Below, one piece after another: positions 1-8,146 of a stretch of DNA of 19,630 nt (positions within the stretch are counted from its first letter, which is position 1; every line of letters begins with the position of its first letter). Both the position numbers and the translations under genes were made by a program. The notes below the pieces were generated by a model, which was given only the letters and a program-made list of their open reading frames with translations, did not search any database and was not told the origin of the DNA. Source of the stretch: Amoebophrya sp. AT5.2 (Eukaryota; Sar; Dinophyceae; Syndiniales; Amoebophryaceae); assembly GCA_005223375.1 (NCBI GenBank), contig RXOD01004640.1, positions 1 to 19,630 of the forward strand, given 5' to 3'.

Positions 1-289
1 AAAGTTCCATGCAGTTAGATCTCTCCGCCTCTGTAGGTGCGTATAGTCATAGCGGACGATGCTAATCTTGCGGCGCTGACGCCGTAGATTTCCCTTACTC
101 CATAAGCCATAGCTAACAGATGGAATTCCTTTAGTTTGTTTCCATTCAATTCTCCCAAGAGCATCGCACTTCAGGGCGTCCGCAATCAATGAGAACGGAG
201 CCACCAGCGAGCCCGCTGGAGCTCCGCCGTCGATCCGACTTCCTCCGAGCCGTTCTACAACGGTCAATGGCACGGCCCACACCTACTTG

Positions 290-865
290 ATGTCGCGGGA
301 CAGCAGGCGCTTCTTCGTCGACGAAGAACTCAAAAACGCCGCGGATGACCCCGGAAGTCTCTACATCATCACGAGCGACGGCCGCACGTGGTCCATCATC
401 AAGGAGTCCCGAATCCTACACCACCCCGCCAACGGCGCCACTTACGTCATTCCGGCCACCACGCTTGCGGAACTCCTCGTGTGGCAATCAAAACAGCACG
501 AGGAGGTGCGGCGGAGGAGCAGCAAGGCCAGTTCCGTCGCTAGCGACGACGGCCACGACCACGACCGACCACCGGCTGAACCCAGTGGTCGCCAAGGCCG
601 CCCGGGAAACGCCAACAACGACATCGCGACCGACGAACCGCGACCACCAGCCTGCATCACCGGGCACACACCGAGTCACGACCTTCAAACAAACTCAGAA
701 GACGGCTTGCGTATAGTTCATGAAGCGCGCTGCCCGATACATGTAACAAATAATGGACCAAATAATAAATGTCGTAAAACGAGTATAAATTACAGAATCT
801 TGATAGTCGCTCTGCATATTCTCCCACAGGTCCCAGAGAGAATCACCCAGATTGCCAGACTTTAG
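290..865 (+). CDS. unrecognised protein, probably the 3' part of a gene that begins upstream
   Basis: I do not recognise this protein. The reading frame is open from 113 (after a TAG at 110-112) to a TAG at 863-865; the first in-frame ATG is at 290. The stretch around LYIITSDGRTW, ILHHPANGATYVIPATTLAE and LLVWQSKQHEEVRRRSS has a balanced, protein-like composition; it is followed by an Asp/His/Pro-rich low-complexity tail. A possible splice acceptor (CACTTCAG) ends at about 174, so the frame from there may be a terminal exon rather than a complete gene. The last ~55 codons overlap, tail to tail, the degenerate end of the minus-strand gene at 695-1150, and coding there is doubtful. No signal peptide or known motif was seen. 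Alternative: a short complete gene starting at 290. Confidence 0.45.
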   Translation: MSRDSRRFFVDEELKNAADDPGSLYIITSDGRTWSIIKESRILHHPANGATYVIPATTLAELLVWQSKQHEEVRRRSSKASSVASDDGHDHDRPPAEPSGRQGRPGNANNDIATDEPRPPACITGHTPSHDLQTNSEDGLRIVHEARCPIHVTNNGPNNKCRKTSINYRILIVALHILPQVPERITQIARL

Positions 866-1150
866 CTTTCTCTCCATCGTCATCGTGCCGCGCAGGTTTC
901 TCTGTTTCGTCTTCTTGGTGAGCAGGAAGCTGTTGCTGTCATGTTTCGCGGAAACGGCGACCGCTTCGTCCAGCGTGGTGTCCGCCTTCGCGGCCTCGGG
1001 GCTCCACAGCTTGGCGTCCGCGACCGCGTCGAAGATCGCGGACGACTCCGCGGTTTCGTTGGTCGGCGGAGGAAGCATCTCGGCGCGGACCGCGCCCCCA
1101 AACCAGCAGGTGGCCAAGACCACCTTCTTGGAAGACTCGTAGAGAGGCAT
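695..1150 (-). pseudogene. truncated copy A of the secreted Cys-rich protein
   Basis: The first ~50 codons match the intact copy at 7112-7939: a signal peptide (MPLYESSKKVVLATCWFGGA, then VRA) followed by EMLPPPTNETAESSAIFDA and a WSPEA motif. DNA similarity runs from the 5' flank down to about position 1000 and then stops. The remaining frame (Lys/Arg-rich, then FTTFIIWSIICYMYRAARF) has no counterpart in copy B and lacks all twelve cysteines of the mature domain. I read it as a 3'-truncated duplicate whose frame happens to run on to a stop at 695. It could still be expressed as a short secreted peptide, or use an unseen downstream exon. The upstream region carries the same repeat array and flanking blocks as copy B. 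Confidence 0.5.
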
Positions 1151-1357
1151 TTTCTTCTCCGCGATCGCGAGGAAAGTTTGAACTTCGTTCTGTGGTGCGA
1201 GACCTTGATGAAACAGCAGTAGTTCTTGAGGGTGGGTGCGACTGAGACAAATTCAAAATTTTTGATTTTGAGTTTGACTTTGAGGAAGTTATAAATGCCC
1301 TCGGGATTACATTCCGCCGTAGAGAGATTCATAGCCGCTAGGGACGTGTACAACGTT

Positions 1358-1480
1358 ACCCACGCATTTTCTCGCTGTACCCACGTATTTCTCATTCTGC
1401 CCCGGTATTGTTCATTTTTCTGCACATCATTTAATTTCTTGTTTCTTCGACCCACGTATTACTCGATTTACCCACGTATA
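1358..1480. repeat. ACCCACGTATT module array upstream of Cys-rich copy A
   Basis: Five modules start at about 1358, 1379, 1400 (degenerate), 1450 and 1470. The best fit is ACCCACGTATT; on the coding (minus) strand this reads AATACGTGGGT. Spacing is about 20-21 bp with one ~50 bp gap. The array sits roughly 210-330 bp upstream of the ATG at 1150. A regulatory role is inferred from its conserved position at four genes in the window. Confidence 0.75.
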
Positions 1481-1534
1481 TGCTCATTCACACAAGCTTC
1501 GGACGCACCCGCACTGACTGACGACTGTGGATGA

Positions 1535-1745
1535 TTCACGACGAGAACAAGACCCTGGCCGCACGAGAATACAGAAAAGCGCATGAAGCTAATTCCCCAG
1601 TGCGAACACGTACGGCTTTTCAGAACGCCATGCCACTTATCCCACATTGTGTCGAGCTCTGTCACCGGTAAGTCGAGTGGAGATTCGTGCACCGCTTTGT
1701 CACAACTTTTCGCATCCACCGCTGCAGCACCCTGACGAGCCACCT
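1535..1745. repeat. dispersed flanking block X, copy A
   Basis: This block is shared with about 8320-8610 and, more diverged, with 11925-12080. Markers are CACATTGTGTCGAGCTCTGT and, near the end, CCACCGCTGCAGCACCCTGA (1717-1736). Compared with the 8320 copy it lacks ~80 bp in the middle. No convincing reading frame is conserved between copies. A and B continue together past this block (1737-1900 vs 8595-8760), including a short hairpin, ACCTGGT...ACCAGGT, near 1742-1770. Confidence 0.65.
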
Positions 1746-1915
1746 GGTCCCGTACTTTGTACCACCAGGTACTACCTCGTGACCGAGAGCCGGTTATCTA
1801 TGCTCGGTGGGCGAGAAGAGGGCGGGCGGAGTTCTTGAAGATGTCCTGCTCCTTCGGTTTGTGGCACGACTGGAAGATGCTGCTGCTGCTGGGGGAGCCG
1901 GCTGTCGGAGCAGGG

Positions 1916-2170
1916 AACCATCGAACGAGCGGAGCCTCGGCAATCTACTGCAGGGGCCGCCGGGGCTTGGAGGCTGTTGACGGTGCCCTTGCAGTTCCAG
2001 TTGCCGACATCCCTTGCCTATCAAATCTAGGTAAGTGAATTTCTGGCCTGGAGGGCTACGGCGACTATGGGAGGAAGAAGCTCCTCATGGGCTCTAACGG
2101 CCGGGTCACTCACTCGACGTGCGCAGTCGAACAGCAGGTGCCGCAAACAGCACATGAGCAATGCAAGCCA
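1916..2170. repeat. dispersed flanking block Y, copy A
   Basis: Near-identical to 5613-5874 and, truncated, to 8776-8876. It begins with AACCATCGAACGAGCGGA-like sequence and includes CTAGGTAAGTGAATTTCTGG, a strong splice-donor consensus on the plus strand. A short plus-strand frame (LEGYGDYGRKKLLM) is kept in the 5613 copy, so it may derive from a coding exon. Function unknown. Confidence 0.7.
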
Positions 2171-2735
2171 AGAACGGCCAAAATTCAAACCTTTTTTTTT
2201 GCGCGTGCTTTAGCTCCTTCGCCAATCGCAGGGAAACCCATTCACCATGCTCTCGTCCCCAAGCACAAAGACCAGCCAGTAAAACATCTCGCATCTCTGA
2301 CGATGCAGCTCTCGCCTCCCAGCGCAATTTCAACAAACTGAAATAAAACATGTTGTGCCTCCCAGAGATTGTTGTAGACTGTAGATCTGTTTGCATAAAG
2401 TTGTAAACCTAAAATTCAATTATAGTACCCATGAGCACGCCGGTAATCTTCCATGAGGTGTAATGAGTGCGCAAATCGTAGCAGAATGCTGCCCAAGAAA
2501 GAAGATAGGGCACCTACTCTTGGCAGCATAGTCGTCGTGCGAGTTAGGGCGGCGCAGGTGAAGACGCTGAGTTCTTGTAACCGTGGTTTGTGCACAGAGG
2601 ACGAAAGGCGAAAGAGAGACAAAGCTGCACTGGAGAGTGACTAATGCGGCGACCTCGGTCGCTGCTCTAATTGCCATCAAACGCCACACCGTCCTGCCAT
2701 GCCGTTTCACGAAGAAGCGACAGTGACACGCGGCT
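2171..2735. other. spacer with a degenerate coding-like relic
   Basis: No convincing gene. This stretch is absent from the second unit, where block Y jumps at 8876 straight to the equivalent of 2735 (ACACGCGTCTTCGG). The minus strand at 2212-2287 encodes a short peptide (MFYWLVFVLGDESMVN, then CDWRR) that resembles the minus strand at 16250-16327, pointing to a shared relic. In this copy the frame ends soon after in TAA and in an A-run. Confidence 0.4.
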
Positions 2736-2784
2736 AGACACGCGTCTTCGGAAGAACTGTGGAAACGAGAACGCGACCGGGTCG

Positions 2785-5310
2785 TCATCTGTGACATTTA
2801 TGGGCCGGGTCCTTCCCGCACTCCGCCAGGGCTTCTCCATGTTTCGGGACCCGCTCCCATTTCAGCGAGTGTTTGCCTGTGTCTTTGTCTTTGTACACTT
2901 TGCCAAAGACCATGCCTCCAAACCCTGTATCGAGTTCATCCGAGTCGTACCCTCCGCCCGCACCACTGATGTAGGCCGGCACTCCATCTGTGTCGGCATA
3001 GTGGTTCTGTTTGTTTTCCTTCATCTGGTTCGTTACAAAGGGCAGCGATCGGTAGTGAGAGTCTGGAGCCATTTTCTAGCAAGATTGGATGGCCCATTTC
3101 TGCCAGATAAGGCAGCAGTAGACCCGCGAGAAATGACGGGGCGATGCCAGCTGGCGGCCCCCTGTCTCAGAGCCTGTGAGAGGCTTCGGCAAGATCGACA
3201 AAGTCAGACCATAGACAGGAGCCATGAAGTACACAGCTACTTTGGCCTCGCGCTCTTTCCCCCAAACGCGCCTAGAAACTTGCTACCTAGGTGCCCAATT
3301 TCTGGGCCCATTTGTTCAAGTATTATGGTTCCAATTATATGCGGCTAATACTCTATGAAGGAGAGGAGGGTCACAACCCTCCCCAGAAATGGGCGGAATG
3401 CCAGACCTCCAATAAGGTTCAGCGGTGCCTGTTCTTTCCCTAATGTGTGTCTCTGCTAATATCAAGCGGATTCCCCTAAGCTGGGGAGCCCTCTCCCTAC
3501 CGACGCTTGATCAATGTAAGTTCGGGTCGTCCGTGTTGTGCACGTGTCCGGCCCAGTAATGTACCTTCTTGCCGGAGCCCGCGATTTCCTTCAGGGGGTC
3601 CTCAAAAAAGTTTGCCGTCAGTTTCTGGCTGCCTTTGACATTATTGCCGTCTGTGGTGCGTTGATAGAACTAGAAGTGAAAGTGCTATAAAAGGACTGCT
3701 GAGCGGAAGTGCTACAAGTAGTAATAGTATCTAGAACCTCCCACGGGGTCCCGGTTCCAGTGCTTAACATCAGTAACCTCGTACGGGGTTCGGTGCCTGT
3801 AGCGATGCGCGCTCACGCTGTCCGCTACGAACGTGGCCAGCCGGCATCAATTTACCAGGTCGCAGAGGTCTAAATCGCTTTGTGAAGATGGCCACCGATT
3901 TTTCTACCTACCTCTGCAAGAAAAAGTAGAAATGAGAAAAAGACGTACATAAGTATCGATAGATTCATAGGTACGCCCGTGCCAGTGGAGCGGGTAGTGG
4001 TTGAACACCAACACGTTCTCCGCCAGCGATTTCTTCTTCGCCTCCTCGATCACCTTCAGGCTATCATCCAGCGACGTTTGGTGATTGAACAGGTTCTTCC
4101 CCCCCGGATTCACCTCCGAAAACGGGTAGCCTCCATCGTATTTGCAGCCCTGCGCTTTGAACGGTTGCAGACCCAATCCGAGGAGCGTGACCCCGAGCTC
4201 CTCCTCCCACGCGTGCACGGCGTAGCTTGGCGCCGGCATCGCCCAGCACTCCACGTTTTTTCGCCCGGCACTCGACTTCGCGCAGTCCTTGGTCTTGCTT
4301 ACCTCCGTCACGTCGCCGTTGATCTGGTAGCAATTCTCGCGCGTCGGGTACGGCCAGCACGGCGATTTACGTGCTTCGCCAAAGTCGTGATTCCCCAGAA
4401 TCGCGTACCAGGGTACGCAGGTAAGCTCGTGGTACTTTTTGAGCCACACCTCCTCAAACTTTTTTCCCCCCTTGTCCTCCCCATTCTCCACGCCGCCGTA
4501 GAAGTTGTCGCCCAGGGATATCACGAACTTAAGCTCGTACTTGTGGTCTTGCAGCCACTTTTTCGCCCGCTCCGCCAGGGCCCCCTGGCACGCCGGTTTC
4601 CCACACGACGCATTTGGTACCCAGCCCCAATCTCCGATGAGCAGGAAGACGCCAACAACACCGTCCTCCGTTGGCTGGCCGTTCTGCTTGACCAAGTCCT
4701 CGCACTGAATGCCAAGCGCCTTCCGTTCGGCCGCGGGGCGCCACGGCGGCAGGATTTGCCGCGGTATCCGTTCTGCCGCGGTGACGTTAGCAGGACTTGC
4801 CGCCCCCGGACTAGGAGCATTGCCGTCGCTCGAGCCCTGCGCCGCATTGCCGTCGCTCGAGCCCTGCGCCGCGCCGCCTGCGGACTGCACCGCGCCGAGG
4901 TAGGCCGGCAGCGAACCCGAAGCCGCTTCCTGATTTGAACCCGAGCAGCAGTTGTGTTGCCCGAACTCCAGCAGAGTGGAGGACGGGTCCGCGTCATCTT
5001 TCTTCTTTTTCAGAGGCTCGATTCTCGCTACTTCCGCGGGAGCGTTCGCCGCTGCACCATTACCCGATATAAGTTCAGCGCGCTGCACCCCCGCTACCTC
5101 GGCTTCCTCCGCCGACTTAGTGCCGTCCCCTTCGATCGCATCGAGCTGCTCGTCCTCCTGCAGCGTGGTCAGGCCTCGCCCCCGCTGCAGTATCGGGAGC
5201 ACGCGCGCGCGTCGCGCAGAAGAGGCCCTCTGCCGCTGCTGAAGCAGAAGCTGGCTGGAGACCGCGCGAACGAAGAAGGCTGCGAAAAGCAACATCGGTG
5301 TCAAAAGCAA
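2785..5310 (-). CDS. TRAP/ACP5-type purple acid phosphatase, copy A (3 exons)
   Basis: Secreted binuclear-metal phosphomonoesterase of the calcineurin-like superfamily. Model: exon 1 5310-3949, GT-AG intron 3948-3670, exon 2 3669-3520, introner-like intron 3519-3028, exon 3 3027-2785; all phase 0, about 584 residues. An N-terminal signal peptide (LLFAAFFVRAVSSQ) is followed by a ~170-residue low-complexity acidic and Ala/Ser/Gly linker. Metal motifs are in order: GDWGW (226-230), GDNFY (267-271), GNHD (306-309), NHYPLHWHG (437-445), WAGHVHN (exon 2) and the TRAP-like C-terminal ISGAGGG with GFGGMVFG (exon 3). It ends DPAHKCHR. Exon 1 is about 80-85% identical to copy B. It lacks a Cys pair found in copy B exon 2. 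A 41-nt intron ending at 3908 plus a small extra exon is an alternative at the exon 1/2 junction. Confidence 0.92.
3028..3519 (-). mobile_element. introner-like intron 2 of phosphatase copy A
   Basis: On the plus strand the element (3033-3519) is bracketed by perfect GTTCG direct repeats (3028-3032 and 3520-3524). Its ends are inverted repeats: 3033-3060 begins TTACAAAGGGCAGCGATCGG and 3491-3519 ends in ...CAATGTAA. Removing one direct repeat plus the element joins AAC to CAG in frame (TDDPN|QMKEN) and restores a typical TRAP C-terminus. None of the six equivalent cut positions gives GT-AG, GC-AG or AT-AC. The exon 2 frame otherwise meets TGA five codons past the HN motif. It contains a hairpin GGAGGGT-CACA-ACCCTCC at 3365-3382. 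Confidence 0.75.
4819..4872 (-). repeat. 27-bp tandem duplication in the phosphatase linker
   Basis: Two copies of a 27-bp unit (4819-4845, 4846-4872), encoding AAQGSSDGN twice. Copy B has only one diverged equivalent, so this is a recent in-frame expansion in a low-complexity linker. Confidence 0.85.
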
Positions 5311-5504
5311 GTAAGGATAGGCACTGCAAATGCAGCAGAAGCTGCTACTACTGCTGCTACTATGCCACTTCTTCTTCTATGTTGACGACTATAATATCGA
5401 TCTTGCCCTTTTTTATTCAATTTCAAAGCCGTGTTCTAAAATAGTTTCGAACCGGATCTACCTGACGACAGCCGCCCCATCCCCAACAAGAATCTGTGCC
5501 CGAA

Positions 5505-5602
5505 TCCACGTATTGCTTCTGCTACGACCCACGTATTGTTGATTCTGCTACCCACGTATTGTTGATTCTGCCCACGTATTGTTGATTCTGCTACCCACGT
5601 AG
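5505..5602. repeat. ACCCACGTATT module array upstream of phosphatase copy A
   Basis: Five modules at about 5505, 5527, 5550, 5570 and 5593 with a 20-23 bp period; the unit is close to CCCACGTATTGTTGATTCTG. It lies about 195-290 bp upstream of the ATG at 5310. Putative cis-regulatory array or minisatellite. Confidence 0.8.
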
Positions 5603-5612
5603 TCCTTCTTCT

Positions 5613-5874
5613 AACCATCGAACGAGCGGACGAGCCTCGGCAATCTAGTGGAGGGGCCGCCGGGGCTTGGACGAGGCTGTCGACGGTGCCCTTGCAGTTC
5701 CAGTTGCAGCCATCCCTTGCCTATCAAATCTAGGTAAGTGAATTTCTGGACTGGAGGGCTACGGCGACTATGGGAGGAAGAAGCTCCTCATGTGCTCTAA
5801 CGGCCGGGCCACTCACTCAACGTGCGCAGTCGAACAGCAGGTGCCGCACACAGCACATGAGCAATGCAAGCCAA
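5613..5874. repeat. dispersed flanking block Y, copy C
   Basis: Close match to 1916-2170 and, truncated, to 8776-8876. Here it joins the ACCCACGTATT array directly, without block X, so the modules occur in different combinations. It ends at GCAATGCAAGCCAA, after which similarity stops. Confidence 0.75.
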
Positions 5875-6391
5875 ATTAAGAGATCAGTTCCGAGCTTACG
5901 CGAGTCAGGTCAATCCTTTCCTGCCATCGAGACCCCCCACCTGCAAGAGTACCGTCCATGGTACCTTCGTAGAGGACCATCCGCGGTCGGTAATTAAAAT
6001 TCCGAGATTTCTTCAGTACTACGCACCCCTCGATACAGAAGCTTCCGATTTCCAAGCGACGGTGAATTCCTAAAATTTGTACATTTGTAAAATTCCACTC
6101 TGAGGGGTCAACAATACGGCTTTGACATTGTATGAAAAAAACACCACGACTTGTAAACGAGATTCTGCAGATGAGGATGACGCAAAGGCAAAGCGAGAGG
6201 CCACAAGCAAATAATTTTTTGATCCGAAACTAGAGATACCACTCCACACACACGCACCCCGATTTTTCCGCCGCGCCCAGGTCTTAGTCGCTGTTAAATT
6301 TGAACTCATTGCACAATCCTCCGTTGTACAAGCGGGACTGCGGAAAGTAATTGCAAAACATTTGCATCAGCTCTTGCTCGCGAGACCCCTC

Positions 6392-6475
6392 GGTGACGGC
6401 TTCCCCGGCGTTTGTGGCCGCTTCTCGACACGCGGTGACGGTTTCCCCGGCGTTTGTGGCCGCTTCTCGACATGA
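6392..6475. repeat. 42-bp tandem duplication
   Basis: Two near-identical 42-bp copies starting GGTGACGG at 6392 and 6434. The unit is a multiple of three and both strands stay open across it (plus-strand peptide VTASPAFVAASRH repeated), but I see no other sign of coding. Confidence 0.85.
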
Positions 6476-6969
6476 CGCAGCCCAATCGTCCCAAGATGAA
6501 TCCGATTCCGAATCCGTTTCGGCGGCACATAAAAATCGAAACGCTAATTTTTTTTCCGTGTCCGTCTACTATATCGGAAGCTATAAAACAAAATCTGAAA
6601 GACTTCAGTGAGTCGCTGCTCCACCTAGTACAGTGCACGTGTTAAATCCATGGTATTAAAGACCTCTTTCAGTTTCAGAAATACGGAAGTTTTTAGAAAT
6701 ACGGAAGTGGTCAAACCGCTGCGAGAGTTCTTCGTGGCGCGCAGAGGGCACCAGAGCAAAAGCCCCGCATGCGCTTCTCTGCCACCGACGCGCGCGCGCG
6801 CATGCCCTCGCACTCGCGCGGCTAGTGCAAAGCATGCGGGGTGGCGCCGCTCATCTCGCGCGCGAAGCGCGACACAGCGCAAATTTCTCGCCAGATACTC
6901 TGGCGCCGACGTTCACGCAAGGCCCCCATTTGCACGACTAGTGCGCAGAATGGAAAGAAAGTTGACTCC

Positions 6970-7000
6970 GTCTTCTGGAGCGCGAAGCGCGACAGAAGAC
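6970..7000. other. perfect stem-loop with GCGC-GAA-GCGC core
   Basis: GTCTTCTG (6970-6977) pairs with CAGAAGAC (6993-7000); inside, GCGC-GAA-GCGC forms a second stem. A related GCGCGAAGCGCGACA sits at 6860-6874. It lies about 110-140 bp past the stop of the Cys-rich gene B, so it could be in its 3' UTR or act in termination; that is inference. Confidence 0.55.
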
Positions 7001-7111
7001 ATCTGAGTCTGCCGTCCAGATGACACTTTTTGCAGCCACCGCTGACGCGTTCCTGACGACGCGTGCATTGAGCCGGAGGCCCGCGGCGAGGGCTTTGTAA
7101 GTCCATCTGCC

Positions 7112-7939
7112 TCATAGAATGGCCACGAAGAAATCAGAAAAGATTGCTGAACTGCAATATCGGCGAAAAGATTTGCGTTGGATTTTTTTTGATAAGTCGG
7201 GGGCAGTGCAAACACGTGCGGGCAGGTTGTTGGAGTCGATGCCGAAGAGGCCGTCGTTGATGCCCGCCGGGCCTTTACATTTCTGTTCCCCTTCGTCGAG
7301 GGCGCAGGGCAGTAGGGCCAGCTCCATCATGCGCTGACAGTAATCCTTCCAGCTTCGAGCCCCATACGTACTTCTCATCAGCGTCACATCTTCGTAATCC
7401 TTGTCCTTGTACATGTCCTTTTGGCGGCACGTAGCAATCAGCTCGCGTGCCACCCACGCGCTGTAACAAAAGTCGGCGTTCTTGACTTGGAGATGGAGCG
7501 GCTTGGGAGTACCGCAGTAGTTGACGGGGTGAGAAGCTGTGTCCCGGATCATTGCGTTTGTGCACGGGCCAAGGTAGACGTCGTAACCACCTGGGGCACA
7601 TGATGTAACAACAGCGCGCACTTGATCGTCGGTACACCTGAGCACATTGACTTCCCGTGGATACGGCGAGTTATCATACGCATCCTTACTCTCGACGCAG
7701 GTCCCCGGCATTTCCGCTGCGACGCGATGGCGACGCGCTTCTGCGTTCCGCGTCATCAGCTGCACGTCGAGAAAGCTGTCCTCATCTGCCTCGGGGCTCC
7801 AGTACTCGGCGTCCGCGTCGAAGATCGCGGACGACTCCGCGGTCTCGTTGGTCGGCGGAGGAAGCATCTCGGCGCGGACCGCGCCCAGAAAACAGGACGC
7901 GGCCAACACCAGCTTCTTGGTGAACTCGGAGAGAGGCAT
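7112..7939 (-). CDS. secreted Cys-rich protein, copy B (function unknown)
   Basis: I do not recognise the family. The 275-residue product starts with a basic-hydrophobic signal peptide (TKKLVLAASCFLGAVRA, likely cut after AVRA near residue 23), then a Pro/acidic propeptide-like stretch with an NET glycosylation sequon. From residue 81 twelve cysteines follow (81, 102, 114, 126, 142, 158, 171, 201, 212, 221, 244, 262), an even number that suggests six disulfides in a secreted domain. No membrane helix follows the signal, and I see no enzyme motif. The start is supported by similarity with copy A, which begins at the same MPL. The last ~25 codons (KKIQRKSFRRYC...) are basic and could instead involve a spliced 3' exon; a TTGCAG acceptor-like site lies at about 7155. 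It lies downstream of phosphatase B on the same strand. Confidence 0.75.
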   Translation of the reverse strand: MPLSEFTKKLVLAASCFLGAVRAEMLPPPTNETAESSAIFDADAEYWSPEADEDSFLDVQLMTRNAEARRHRVAAEMPGTCVESKDAYDNSPYPREVNVLRCTDDQVRAVVTSCAPGGYDVYLGPCTNAMIRDTASHPVNYCGTPKPLHLQVKNADFCYSAWVARELIATCRQKDMYKDKDYEDVTLMRSTYGARSWKDYCQRMMELALLPCALDEGEQKCKGPAGINDGLFGIDSNNLPARVCTAPDLSKKIQRKSFRRYCSSAIFSDFFVAIL

Positions 7940-8146
7940 TTTCTTCTCCGCGATCGCGAGGAAAGTTTGAAATTCGTTCTGTGGTGCGAGACCTTGAAAC
8001 AGCTGTAGGTCTTGAGGATGGCTGCGACTGAGACAAATTCAAAATTTTTGATTTTGACTTCTACTTTGAGGAAGTTATAAATGCCCTCGGGATTACATTC
8101 CGCCGTAGAGAGTAGCTTCATAGCCGCTAAGGACGTGCACAACGTT

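Larger units (their letters stand above)
5875..7111. other. long intergenic region between the two duplicated units
   Basis: No gene I can support. It holds a 42-bp tandem duplication (6392-6475), an 18-bp-period tandem pair (AGAAATACGGAAGT twice, 6677-6708), a CG run near 6789, an inverted repeat CCCCGCATGC/GCATGCGGGG (6763-6772, 6832-6841) and a compact palindrome at 6970-7000. Several short frames on both strands show no recognisable motif. Confidence 0.6.

Noticed and set aside
1..290. A possible RNA gene or splice-leader-like sequence at the left edge or gene starts
   Set aside because: No tRNA/rRNA pattern, and the known dinoflagellate spliced-leader core was not found.
3908..3948. A tiny intron ending TTGCAG in phosphatase copies A and B with a small extra exon
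   Set aside because: Possible, but the two copies need different acceptors to stay in frame and the extra exon has no defined 3' end; one GT-AG intron to 3670 (9841 in B) is simpler and gives a natural sequence.
5436..5618. Minus-strand frame across the ACCCACGTATT array
   Set aside because: It only translates the tandem repeat (VGSRINNTWV); the array varies in period by non-multiples of three, so it is not coding.
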